Shown here one piece after another: positions 31,168 through 41,684 of a DNA stretch of 64,000 bases. Source of the DNA: Hemicordylus capensis. Taxonomy: Eukaryota > Chordata > Lepidosauria > Squamata > Cordylidae. The position numbers and the translations under genes are program-made. Numbering within the stretch: position 1 is the first letter of the stretch; each line of letters starts with the position of its first letter. A model generated the notes under the pieces. The model was not told the DNA's origin, searched no databases, and was given only the letters and a program-made list of their open reading frames with translations. The stretch spans positions 11,124,501 through 11,188,500 of the forward strand of contig NC_069662.1 of the NCBI RefSeq assembly GCF_027244095.1. The letters are read 5' to 3'.

Positions 31168-32274
31168 ATGAGTACGTTAAACACAACCCAGAATATCACT
31201 TATTCCTCCAAAGTGCCGACTTCACTGCCGGGAGCATCAGTAGGCATAGCTGTGCTCTCACTTGCTTTCCTTCTGGGTTTCCCCGGCAATGCCTTTGTAG
31301 TGTGGAGCGCAGGCTGCCTTGTCCGGAAGCGGACGATCACCTGCCTCCTCATCCTCCATTTGGCCATAGCTGACTTGGTCGTGCTGCTCACTGCACCCAT
31401 ATACCTGCGTCTTCTAAGCGCTGGGCGCTGGGAACTGGGCGATGTTGTCTGTCGACTTTGCCATTACACCTGCGGGGTCAGCATGTATGTCAGTGTCTTC
31501 CTCATTGCCTTCATGAGCCTGGACCGCTGTCTGGCAGTCACTAGGCCCTTCATCTCACAGAATATTCGCACCAAACGTACCATACAGCTCCTGGTTTTGG
31601 CCATTTGGTTTCTGGGCATGCTCTTGGCCATCCCAATGATCTTCTTCCGAAAAGTGTCACCTACGCCTTATGGGCCCTTGTGTGTCCTCAGCCACCCGAC
31701 AGTCAATTATTTGGTCTTCCACAACCTCTTTGAAACCATCACTGGATTCATGCTTCCTTTTGTCACCATCATCTTCAGCTATGGGACTATTAGCCGACGA
31801 CTACAGGAGACCCGTTTCCGCCGGAAGCGCCGCACGGGCCGGCTCATCAGCCTCATTGTGCTAGCCTTTGCTGCTTTTTGGCTGCCATATCATGTGGTCA
31901 ACTTTCTGGATGTGGTCGCTGTGTGGAGCGGCTCCACAAAGGTCAAAGAGGTAGCACAGATGGCTAGACCTACTTTGGTTGCTCTTGCCTTCTTCAGCAG
32001 TAGCATCAACCCTATCCTTTACGCCTTCAGCGGTGGTGCCTTCATCCGATCAGCTGGCATTGGCTTCATGGCCAAGCTCTTTGAAGGAACAGCCTCAGAA
32101 ATGTCCACCATTAGGCATGGGAACAGCCGGGACCATCAGCATGAAATGAAAACCAAGTTGAAAGCCTTCGAGAATGGGAGTCCAGAGGAGCTGACCACAT
32201 CTACCAGTCCAACTATGGACAGTGAAAAATCTCGAGATGTGGGAGATGCTCAGAAGTCTCTTAAATCACCTTGA
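31168..32274 (+). CDS. LTB4R: Leukotriene B4 receptor 1 (BLT1)
   Basis: A class A G-protein-coupled receptor for leukotriene B4 at the plasma membrane; in mammals it couples mainly to Gi and drives leukocyte chemotaxis. The intact 368-residue frame (mammalian BLT1 is about 350) lies in one exon. It shows N-glycosylation sites at N5 and N9, helix 1 with GN at 40-41, LAIAD in helix 2 (D69), a cysteine at 95 before helix 3, DRC in place of DRY at 119-121, and RPF at 126-128. RRKRRTGR closes the third inner loop, then FAAFWLPYHVVN in helix 6 and NPILY in helix 7. The CRLCHY.CGVSMY, RRTGRL, LPYHVVN and GFMAKLFEGT blocks are closer to BLT1 than to BLT2 as I recall them. ATG 31168 has A at -3 and matches the pseudogene start; in-frame sequence upstream of it has no ATG before the acceptor. 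The serine/threonine-rich tail is long. Confidence 0.96.
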   Translation: MSTLNTTQNITYSSKVPTSLPGASVGIAVLSLAFLLGFPGNAFVVWSAGCLVRKRTITCLLILHLAIADLVVLLTAPIYLRLLSAGRWELGDVVCRLCHYTCGVSMYVSVFLIAFMSLDRCLAVTRPFISQNIRTKRTIQLLVLAIWFLGMLLAIPMIFFRKVSPTPYGPLCVLSHPTVNYLVFHNLFETITGFMLPFVTIIFSYGTISRRLQETRFRRKRRTGRLISLIVLAFAAFWLPYHVVNFLDVVAVWSGSTKVKEVAQMARPTLVALAFFSSSINPILYAFSGGAFIRSAGIGFMAKLFEGTASEMSTIRHGNSRDHQHEMKTKLKAFENGSPEELTTSTSPTMDSEKSRDVGDAQKSLKSP

Positions 32275-33225
32275 GAGGCTACCATAGACTGATGTGGATT
32301 CTGTATATTGATGAGTTTCATGTCAAGCACAGAGTATTCATACATGTGAAAGAAACACTCTCAAGAGTTATTGCAAGGACCCATAAAAGGACCCACTTTA
32401 CACTGTAAAGTACTCGCACATGAGTAAATTCATGGTTATACATGACCAGTATTTAGACATCATAACTGGTATAAAAGGCACTGCTTGGTTCTATCTTGGT
32501 TGGATCAGCCAGTCACTGATCACCACTTCATGAAGGGCGGGTTCTAGAATAAGAGTGCATCTGAGCATGTGCCGAGTGCACTGCACTCCCATATGTTTGA
32601 TATTTGTGCTGGGCTTCTAAGCATGTTGGAGACATGGCCTCCTTCTTTCTTGCTCCCTTTAAAAAAAATCTTAACTTTTGCAGCTGCTCTGACTTAACAG
32701 TTTATATATTATTGGAAATTAAGCCTGGCCTCCTTCTCACATAACAGCAAACCACGGGATCCATGGTCCTGCAGTTTGTCCCCATTTCCCCCACTGCCCT
32801 CACAGACTATCCGATCTGGAGTCTGGAGGAACTGGCTGAGTGGACTCCCTCCTTTTGCATGAAGGAAAGCTGCAGCAGCCTATCAGAAGGAAGAGGGAGG
32901 AGCTTACTATGCTCAGGTCCAGTTGAAGATAAGCTGCAGCCTTCAGATGACACAATGCCGCTTTCTGACCGGAGGTTTCGGCAGCGAATCTGAACTGCGA
33001 TTGAAGATTCAGGTTTGAACTCGGAAAACTCCGGTCGCTTTTCTTTTGGAACCGTGTGTCCCCGTATTCGGACAGCGGCAAACCTGAACCTCTGGCATGT
33101 TTGCCTCCAGTTTACCATTTATGTGTGAAGGCGGCCTTAGTCACAGTAACAAAGAACTGCATATATATCCTTGTGAATTGAGTTAGTCCTAACAAGTTGG
33201 TCTCACTGGTGTTTAGTCATGGCTA
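32275..33225. other. LTB4R 3' flank
   Basis: Sequence resembling the pseudogene's 3' flank continues to about 32520, so it probably includes 3'UTR. I see no clear AATAAA before 33225. The remainder is unassigned. Confidence 0.4.
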
Positions 33226-33745
33226 ACTCTCTTTATTTTTATAATTTTTTTTAATTTTATTTAAAATATTTCCATACCACCCAAAACTTGCGTCTCTGGG
33301 CAGTTTACAATTAAAATCATTTAAAAGATTAAATCAAATAACAATTAAAATCATTTAAAAGATTAAAAACATTTAAACCCAGTATTAAAATTATTTAAAA
33401 TTATAAATCTAATTAAAAGTCAAAGTGAATAAATGCGTCTTCAGGGCCTTTTAAAAAGTGGCCAGAGATGGGGAGGATCTTATTTCAACAGGGAGTGCAT
33501 TCCAAAATCCAGGGGCAGCAACCGAGAAGGCCCGTTCCTGAGTAGCCGCCAGACAGGTTGGCAGTAGCCACAGGCAAACCTTTCCAGATGATCTTAGCAG
33601 GTGCTGGGACTCATGGCAAAGAAGACGTTCTCTTAAATACCAGGGATCATACTGGAGAGAATCTATCTATGTGGTCGCTAGGTATTGACACTGACTTGAT
33701 GGCACTTAATCAATCAAGCTGTTTAGGGCTTTGCATACAGCTGTG
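33226..33745 (-). mobile_element. L2-clade LINE 3' end
   Basis: Reverse copy of the family at 6231-7205: tail CATACCACCCAAAACTTGCG, then GCCAGAGATGGGGAGGATCT, GTTCTCTTAAATACC. Near 33660-33713 a fragment with GTCGCTAGGTATTGACACTG is a small BovB-tail-like insertion. Confidence 0.75.
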
Positions 33746-34639
33746 TGTCCTCTTTTTAAAAAATCGAGGTGATAGAACTTCTGTTATCTGAATATGGCAA
33801 CTTTTTTTAGTTATGCAGATCTTAGGGATCATAGCTCCAATTCTCTATCCGCTAGCCATAGGCTGGGGCAAGAAATTGTCAAAAGGACTCACCCCAGTCC
33901 TTGAAAAACATATTCTGCAACTTCTCGGCTACTGAGAGGCATGGCAGGTGCACACACAAGCATACCTCTTTTGTCCATGAGAACTAGAAACTTGCGCCCT
34001 TAAAAAAAAAATTAAGTTGCATATCTTTCCAATACCAGTTTTCACAGCATTCCTGTACTTCTGCAGAATTATTCTGTACTTGCAGCTCTGCTGGAAGAGC
34101 AAAAGGCACATGGAGCTGCAGCCACATGCAGCCAGACCCTTCTCGTATACAAAAACAACTGGGGTGCAAAACCTTGAGTGAGGGAAGCTTGAAATGCAGA
34201 TGCCAGTCGCCCATAAGAGCTCCGAAACCATGCTGATTCTGCCCCTATTGAGCTGGGCCTGATTCATAACGGCGTTTGTACCATTGTCCCCATCAGATCC
34301 CAACCCTCTCTACCCTCCCCTCAGCCTCCCCCAAAGTAAACAAAGAAGTTCCTTACATGGGGAGAAGGTAATAGGCGGGAGAGGGAACTCACATGGAGAT
34401 AGGAGAGGTCCCATCAGCTCTTTTGAGCGAGAAATGATGCTCGTTCTATGCAGCATGGAAACTGAGCCCTTCTTGGTACCTGCTACCCCCTTCAACATAA
34501 GGCACTTTTTAAAAATGGGGAATGCAGAGGAGCTGGTCAGAAAGTGGGGACTACACTGGGGGTGGGTGCTGTGCAATCTTCAAGCATTAATCTGGATGAT
34601 GTCAGCCACGACCACATGCCTTTTTGTTTGGCTTTAGGG

Positions 34640-35105
34640 GCTAATCTCACAATCGCAGAAAACCGGGCTAGCCTCCGCTAGCCCAATTTTCGGTAATCGT
34701 GAGAACCACCAGGCTCGGCTGTGAGCCTGGTCGTTCTAGAGCGGGTAACCCGCTCAAGTACCCCTGCCCTAAAACCAAGATTGCGGAGCAAGCGCTCCGC
34801 AAACCTGGTTTTGAAGATTGTGAGTAGTCACGGTGCGGCTCCACGAGGAGACCCCTGGAGGGGAGGCAAAAAGCCGCCTCCCGGCTCCGGGGGTCTCACC
34901 AGCATGCCCTGCGCACTCCAGCATGCCCTGCGCAGGGCATGCTGGAGCTTCTGGGGGCCAATTGGCCCCTGCTCCCCCCAGCCCCCACCGGCTCCATCAC
35001 GCAGCCGGCAATCGTGTGGGTGGCCGATCTGGCCGCCCAGGGCTTCCTTCCCGCTCACCCTGCTAAACCTGGTCTCACTGATCGTGAGACCCGGCTCTTT
35101 ATCTT
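34640..35105 (+). repeat. GC-rich interspersed element, copy 2
   Basis: Counterpart of 39-500. It contains several small hairpins (GGGCTAGC..GCTAGCCC, GGAGCAAGCGCTCC, GCATGCCCTGCGCAGGGCATGC). The ends carry TCACAATCG and GATCGTGAGAC-like motifs. Confidence 0.55.
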
Positions 35106-35511
35106 TCAGGATTTTAACCTCTCCCCTCTTTACAAAAAGCACAATTTTTAAAAAATTCACATCATTGAGAGGATTGCTTGGGGAAAGCATAAGACATGTT
35201 GCCTAGCACCTTTCCCAGCCAATTTTGCATTAAGGGTTCATCAATTGACTCACACAGGAGGAATTTAAACTATAGAATGTATGTACCAGCTGTTGGGTGG
35301 GTCCAGACGTGCGTAATTTTGATAGTGAGTCCAAGCTGGAAGTGCACTTACTGCCTCTTGATTGGATCTACATACAGACTCCTTTCCTGTATGCAACTAA
35401 AGGAAACCTCATTTTTCTTCTGTGCACAGTGCTGACTGGCTGAGGCCAGTGTGGTCACTAACCCAATTCCCTTCTCTTCCAAAGTAGATTTTCAACATTT
35501 TAAACATGTAT

Positions 35512-35625
35512 TCCACTCTTTTAAAAAATATATTCCACTCTTTTAAAAAATATATTCCACTCTTTTAAAAAATATATTCCACTCTTTTAAAAAATATATT
35601 CCACTCTTTTAAAAAATATATCAGG
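35512..35625. repeat. 22-bp tandem repeat, about five units
   Basis: The unit ATTCCACTCTTTTAAAAAAT plus AT repeats almost without change five times, which suggests a recent expansion. Confidence 0.9.
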
Positions 35626-35869
35626 GGAATGTATACTTAACTGAATAAATTATATATAATGCTTTGAATAAAATTAAAGGGTGGACAGTTTACCTGAGCA
35701 TGGGAGAAGGGGCAAGACAAGTCAGTGAATCAGAGCTTGATTCGCCGGCCAGTACATCAGTCAAATACAAGTATTTGATGTACATATCAGGTGGAAACAT
35801 ACATATCAGGCAGTACAGAAATATGATAAAAATAAAGTATATACTTCTAAATGTCAATGTGTTTTAATC

Positions 35870-36002
35870 TATTAGGATTTTTATCTTTTTTATGAATTTT
35901 AAATGTTTTATATTATGTTTAATTATGTTTTAATTCTGTACACCACCTTGCGATTTTTATACTAGGTGGTATATAAATTTAATAAATGAATGAATGAATA
36001 AT
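35870..36002 (+). mobile_element. LINE 3' tail
   Basis: TTTTAATTCTGTACACCACC, TAGGTGGTATATAAATTTAA and a (TGAA)n end resemble L2-clade 3' ends elsewhere in the window. Confidence 0.5.
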
Positions 36003-36144
36003 AAAGTGAGGAAAGTTGTGCTCAAGATGAGTAACTCCCCCCTCCTCATTTGGCACTCGCCATTCTTATCCCAGAAAAAAAGTTTGTGTAGAGTCTGAAA
36101 GAGAATCACTCACCGTCTGAAGAGTGTCACTATACTTCTGCATC

Positions 36145-36596
36145 ACTGTTCCCTCTAACAAGCAGGGGCGTAACTATAATAGGGCAAGGGGAGACAGTTG
36201 TCTGGGGGCCCACTGCCTTGCCCCCCCCAGATACAAGTCACATGACTGAGTCCCCCAGCTGCACACCCACCTGGGCTTCCTTCAGTTGTATTCATCCTCT
36301 GAAATTGATGTGAGTGTTAAGACCTGGAGCTACCAGAACAGCACGTCTTTCTCCAGTACCATTAAATGACTTGCATCATCCACAATTTACAAAACCTTCA
36401 TGAGCTGAGCTTCGGGGGGGGTGCATTTTTAAATCTTGTCTCTGGGCCCACTCCAACCTTGCTACGCCCCTGCTAACAAGGATTCTCAGATGTGGTTGAC
36501 TACAACCCTCTGCATTCCCAGCTGCAATGGCCTTTGGCTGGGGATTATGGGAGCCATAGTCAACTACATCTGGGAATCCCTGTTAGAGGGAACACT
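36145..36596. mobile_element. Palindromic MITE (AGTGTTCCCTCTAA type) carrying a hAT insert
   Basis: The outer element begins ACTGTTCCCTCTAACAAGG and ends TGTTAGAGGGAACACT, the same as the uninterrupted copy at 49649-49782. Its left arm is split by the hAT element at 36163-36472. Confidence 0.75.
36163..36472. mobile_element. hAT MITE (CAGGGGCGTAACTAT end)
   Basis: Exact 8-bp duplication CTAACAAG at 36155-36162 and 36473-36480. The ends are CAGGGGCGTAAC and GCTACGCCCCTG. A shorter relative lies at 42914-43084. Confidence 0.85.
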
Positions 36597-36599
36597 GCT

Positions 36600-37334
36600 C
36601 TGCATGAGTGGTGGATCTGAGCAAGCTTCCTGATTGGAGACAAATGTGGAGCGATGACTCATAGTCATGCAGAGATGCAAGGGGCAGCCTCTTCTGAGTA
36701 TGGGTCATTCTGCTGTGTCTTTGCATTGCAAGTGACTGAATGATCCAGTCACACCCAGCAGAGAAATACATCTGAATTATCTGCTCCTCCCAGTAGAGGC
36801 TGACTGGGAAAAAGCAAACCCAAAACACTTGACTCAGTCAGAGGGAATCTGGGGATGAGTGCTTTGGTCTCACCGGAGCCTTCATTGTGTTTCTTTTGCA
36901 CACAACCAGTTTTCTCATGGCAATTAGTGGGTCTTGGCTCTCTAGGTTGACTTTGAATAGATCTACATCTCATGCATTCTCATTAGTGGAGGATTATCCC
37001 ACCCCCCTTATATAAAGAGCAGCCAGCTCGGCTCACATCCTGGACTGGGACAGTTGCATGAGGAAAGAGGACATGATATCACATTGGTCCCACTGTGATC
37101 CAGATCTAGGACTGAGGTGAGGGTAAAGGGTTAAAGAACGACCACTGCATTGTCCAGCCCCAGTCCAAACAAGCACATCAGAGTTGTAAATGACTGTCTG
37201 CAATTCCCCCACCCACCCCCAACCAATGAATGGATTGGCAGGCAGGTACGGTCTGCAGCTGAAAGCTCAGAATGGTACAACAGATAATGCTTAAGGGGCG
37301 GGGAGGCAGAACAATACCCCAAAAGAAAAGGTTC
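36600..37334. other. No recognised feature
   Basis: Gene-free intergenic sequence; no repeat family or coding pattern recognised. Confidence 0.35.
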
Positions 37335-37960
37335 TGGTAATTCTGCCTACTTTCTTTTCACTATAAGCTCAGATGATTATTATAATCTTCAACTTCATGC
37401 ACTTTTTAAAAAAACAAAACACCAAAATGCAATATGCAGGGTACAGTAAGTAACACAGCAGTCATCAGTCTCACTTGTAAGAACAGAAGGCCCCATACAT
37501 AGGTGGAGGATGGCAATGAGATAATGATATGAAGCTGTTGAAGTGTCCCTATGGGCCACTACAGCTGTACTAAATTTGATCCAAATTGGTCCAGGCGTTG
37601 TAAAGTTGTTGGGAGGGAAGACACACACAGCTGCCATCTTGAAAAGAGTTCTGGAATTCATTCATTGGATATCAAGGTTTAATTTCCTCTGTAATCTTAA
37701 AAGGTATACCAACTTTGGTGCAAATTGGTTAGACGGTTCACAAGTTAGCCCACGTCCACCTCAAATATTCACATGTCCACCATCTTGAATTGGGGTGGAT
37801 GACATCATCACAAAATACACCACTGATGTGTCCCTATGTGGGACTATGTACCAAATTTGGTCCAGGCATTGTGTAGTTATTAGGGTGAAGAAACACACAT
37901 GGACACAAACAGATAGTCAGACACAGGCAACAAGGTGATCTCATAAGTCTACATTCCATG
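37335..37960 (+). repeat. Interspersed repeat A, copy 2
   Basis: Starts with TCTGCCTACTTTCTTTTCACTA and ends at GATCTCATAAGTCTACATTCC. It contains AATTGGTTAGACGGTTCACAAG and GGGGTGGATGACATCATCAC blocks of the family at 4441-5040. Confidence 0.6.
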
Positions 37961-38287
37961 AGGAAGGAAGGCTCAAAAGAAAAAATAAACACATTGTGAC
38001 TTCATTGTCTACAAATAGATAACACTGTTTATTCCAGCAAGAATTTAAATACACTTGCTTTGATTCTACAGCAAACCCTCTTCCACTTCCTCCTTTTCCT
38101 GGTAACCAGAAAGGGAGAAGTTCTGTTTGGGGACACCTTTGCCTGTATGGATGGGTAGTCACTGTGCTGGAATATTGCATCCCTCAACCACCTGCCAGCA
38201 CACAGAGGGTTGTCAACCACAGCTCTGGGTCTGAATATCCTCAATATTCAGCAAGGGGATTCTGGGGCACAGCTTGTGGCTTATGGA

Positions 38288-38474
38288 AGAGGAGCATAGG
38301 AAGATGCCTTATCAGATGCTTGTAGCATCTAGTTCAGTATTGTCTACATTGACTGACAGCAGCTTTCCACAGTTTCAGGCAGAGGTCTTTATCAGTCCTA
38401 CCTGGAGATGTTGGAGATTGAACCTGGGACCTCCTGTGTGAGAAGCAGATGCTCACTGAACTAGAGCTCCATCC
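38288..38474 (-). mobile_element. tRNA SINE (body type, no 5S head)
   Basis: Reverse copy with CATAGGAAGATGCCTTATC, AGTATTGTCTACATTGACTG and GATTGAACCTGGGACCTCC (B-box complement), ending at the A-box complement. The intact GTCTACA site here has no MITE. Confidence 0.75.
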
Positions 38475-38842
38475 TCATCTTCCAATGACATCAGAGTAAA
38501 GTGCTAGCTTGGAGGTGTGGCTTACCCTGTATATCTGAACAGTATGTGTTCAGGTATGGCCCATGTCTGACAAAAGCACAGCCCCAAGAATAGTGGTATG
38601 CCTGCTGGATGTCAGGGTTCTCCTGACTTCAGATCTGCACCCTCCATTTAAGCAGGGTCCACACCCAGGTTCCCTCTTAAAATGAATGCATGTACGGTCA
38701 GAGGAAAGCATGTACAATGCATGTAGACACTAGGACTGTGCAAGCTGGAAGATTCAGAAGCCTATGTTGGAACTCCTGCCACCCACCTGCGGAGATAACC
38801 AATCACGGTGCAATCCTCTATAATAAAGAGCTTGGTTGTAAT

Positions 38843-38940
38843 CCCGTGTCCCTGCGGCCGTATCTTTCTCGGCTGTTCTGAGCATGCGCAGAGCGCATGC
38901 TCAGAACATCCGAGAAAGATACGGCCGCAGGGACACGGGC
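38843..38940. repeat. CpG-rich inverted repeat (hairpin)
   Basis: Two arms of about 45 bp mirror each other almost perfectly: CCCGTGTCCCTGCGGCCGTA to GAGCATGCGC on the left, GCATGCTC to CCGCAGGGACACGGG on the right, with a tiny loop. Confidence 0.9.
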
Positions 38941-38984
38941 GGCCATGTTGGCTCCCGGACCGGGAGCAGGGAAAGACGGCGGCG

Positions 38985-39140
38985 GCAGGAAGGACTGGCC
39001 CTGCTGGCGGCCGCCACCGCACCAAGAAGACTGGCCCCGCTGGCGGCCGCCGCCGCCGCCACGCCGAGAAGACTGGCCCCGTGCCGAGAAGACTGGCCCC
39101 GCTGGTGGCAGTGGCCGCGACGGGGGACTGGGCCCGCTGG
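38985..39140. repeat. GC-rich minisatellite
   Basis: AGAAGACTGGCCCCGCTGG-type units alternate with GCGGCCGCCGCC segments of variable length, directly next to the hairpin. CpG density is far above that of the surroundings. Flanks CTATAATAAAGAG (38818) and CATTATTTAAACGGGCT (39172) may be the ends of one element holding both hairpin and minisatellite. Confidence 0.75.
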
Positions 39141-39204
39141 CAGCCCAAGGAGAGGATTCCCCACTAGAGCCCATTATTTAAACGGGCTAAAAAATACTTG
39201 TCAT

Positions 39205-40821
39205 TAATAATATGGGAGTGGGATGCGGGTTCTTTAAATGCTGACCCAGCACTGGCATGGGGAAAGCTGAGCAGCTGTGGGGTGTCCATGCGGTGAGCAA
39301 GGAGTGATGCCGGGGAGGCTGGGAATGAGGGTGGAACAGCCAGGTCTAGGACAACTCTCTGGCCAACCTCAACATGGCTAACTCACTGCAGGGACAACTC
39401 GATGCAAGTTGGTCGCAGAGAGTTGGCGACAGAACGGAACAGCCAGGAAGAAGTTTGGGTATTCCTGGGTGCTGTTACTTCCAGAGAATGGTTCCTCCCC
39501 TCCTTTGGAAGAAGTTATCATGTACACATGTACAACGTAGTGGTTGAATACAGCTTCTTTTTTTCCTTTTGGCAATGGTTCTCCAAGGTCTCAGGGAACA
39601 ATCTTTTCAACTCTGCTAAATAAAACTGCCAGGTGTTAAACCTAAGACCTGATGCTCAAGTCTTCTGAGCTGCCTCTCTTCCCCAAATCAAAACTGAGCT
39701 GAGAGAGAACTCAAAGCTTGAGCAAAAAAGGAGTATGCACAGAACCGTAACCACTCACCACCCCAACCACATGAAATACACATTTGAGTACTTCTAGACT
39801 ACTACATGTCAGGAAGGCAAACCACAAGTTAAAAAGGAAGGGAGGTGGGGAAAATGACCTAAAAAGAGATTCAGGAAATGGTGGTGTCTTGCATTATACT
39901 CCGAGGCAAACTGACATCCAACCCACACCGGATGGTTGCGACAGATGCAATAACTTTCATACCGCAGCTAAATTAGGGGCCTGCCTCAGTAGCAGCAAGA
40001 CAGGCCTGGGGCTCTGTCTCTGTACCTCCCTCCCTTCCCAAATGAACCCCTGCCGTTCAAGGTAGGCCATTTGTGTTCAGAGAATTGCTGCAGATGTCTT
40101 CCAGCTCATCCCTAGGCCATGCGAGAATTGGGGAGGCTTTGAAGGATCCAAGAAGAAAGGCTACAACTGGCCATTGCTTGAGAGTGGGTGGGGGATCAGG
40201 CACCCATGCGTGATGCTCAGGGCTGGGTAATGGAATTAACAGCCTTGCTGAAGGAGCAAACTACAAATATTGGGGAGTGAGACTCCACAGAGCACTGGGT
40301 TGAGCTCGGAGCTGGATTTGGGTTCTTTGGAGTAGGCTCAAGTGCAGTTGCAGGAGAACTTGACTGAGGAGTGACCTCCTTCCCTCAAAGTCTTTTGTAG
40401 TCTCTTAAAATACCTCTGGAGTGGCTTATAGCAGTATCAAGTGCCATCTTTGTGGCCGCAGTCAACATGGAAGTCCACAGTCCACATGGAAGTGGAGGTA
40501 AAAGTAGATTCTTCCTTGGAAGGGGCAAAAGTTTTGAGTCATTTTGATTACTTTTCATTTGATGCTTGGACTTTCTCTCCTTGCCACCCTCTTAAAGCCT
40601 CCTTCTGCAGTCAGTCCATTCTGACAAGCGGAGTCCCTTTGGCAGCCCATGTGCCATGTCTGCAGCACAATGACTTGCCTGAAATTGAGTGCTAGAGAGG
40701 TCAGTTAAAAAGAGGCCTCTCTGCTGCCCCCAAGTGGCAGGAGGAACAGCCTGCAGCTGTTTGCAGGACATCCCGCCCTGGAGAGTCTGTCTCTTGCTGC
40801 AGTTTGGCTCTTCTGCCGGAC
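39205..40821. other. ADCY4 3' flank
   Basis: Gene-free stretch between the CpG-rich element and the ADCY4 stop. It should include the ADCY4 3'UTR, but I see no obvious polyadenylation signal on the minus strand close to the stop. Confidence 0.4.
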
Positions 40822-40974
40822 TCAGCTCAGCATAGGAGCTTGGGCACCAGGCCGTGCTGTGTCTGTACAGACATAAAATGTTCGCAGTTGGCCCTTGCCC
40901 TTCACCTTGATGACCCCACGAAGGCAGCAAGTATAACCCACTGTTTCCAAGGCTTTGGAAGTTTCTTCCGTGAC
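40822..40974 (-). CDS. ADCY4: ADCY4 last coding exon
   Basis: Fifty codons and a TGA, beginning VTEET in phase 0 after a TCACAG acceptor. It carries [11 protein letters not shown], whose lysine contacts ATP phosphates in the family, and a short C-terminal tail ending in MLS. Confidence 0.95.
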   Translation of the reverse strand, partial: VTEETSKALETVGYTCCLRGVIKVKGKGQLRTFYVCTDTARPGAQAPMLS

Positions 40975-41372
40975 CTGTGAGTAAAGAAGAGAGGATTAAA
41001 GAGAGTCAGTCTGGTGTCATTGTTAGTAGAGCTGGGAAGTTCTTCCAAGCCCTGCACTGGGTTTTGTCAATCATGGCTGCAGCCTTAGAAAAAACTGCCA
41101 ATCCCAAACTTGTGCCACTCAGGAACTAGAAGGGAATTTGGTGGGTGCGGCGGGGGGAGTCTTTTACAAGAAGCTGTGGAAAGCAAGGTGGCCGTTTCAG
41201 TTCCTATCCAGTTCCTATCCAGAACAGAGAGGATATGAGAGAGCCTGTCTCCTGCTCCCACCCCATCCTAGGTATAAGAGGGGGTGGGGAGGGGAGGAGG
41301 TGTCTGGCAGATATACTGGTTTTACGACAAATATTTATATACTGCTTTCCAACAAAAGTTGCCAAAGTGGTT

Positions 41373-41441
<69 letters not shown>

Positions 41442-41617
41442 AGGGAGAGAGAGAGGGCATAGCTATAATTGAACAAAAGGGTTCAAAGAACACGGGCCCC
41501 CAGCTCCTGTGGGCCCTCCAGATCCACCCCTTCCTATTTTCTTTATTATCTCCCTCAGTCTGGGGGGCCGCGAGAGAGAGGGATGAACATGGGCCCCCTC
41601 TCCCTTAGCTACACCCC

Positions 41618-41684
<67 letters not shown>

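Noticed and set aside
31035-31373. 112-codon frame overlapping the LTB4R start
   Set aside because: Shifted frame over the receptor gene; the true frame is the 368-residue one from 31168.
34721-35206. 161-codon frame and its antisense partners
   Set aside because: They lie in the GC-rich interspersed element that also occurs at 39-500; no protein family pattern.
38762-39207. Several overlapping open frames rich in alanine, glycine, arginine and proline
   Set aside because: They come from the GC-rich hairpin and minisatellite, where stop codons are rare in all frames.
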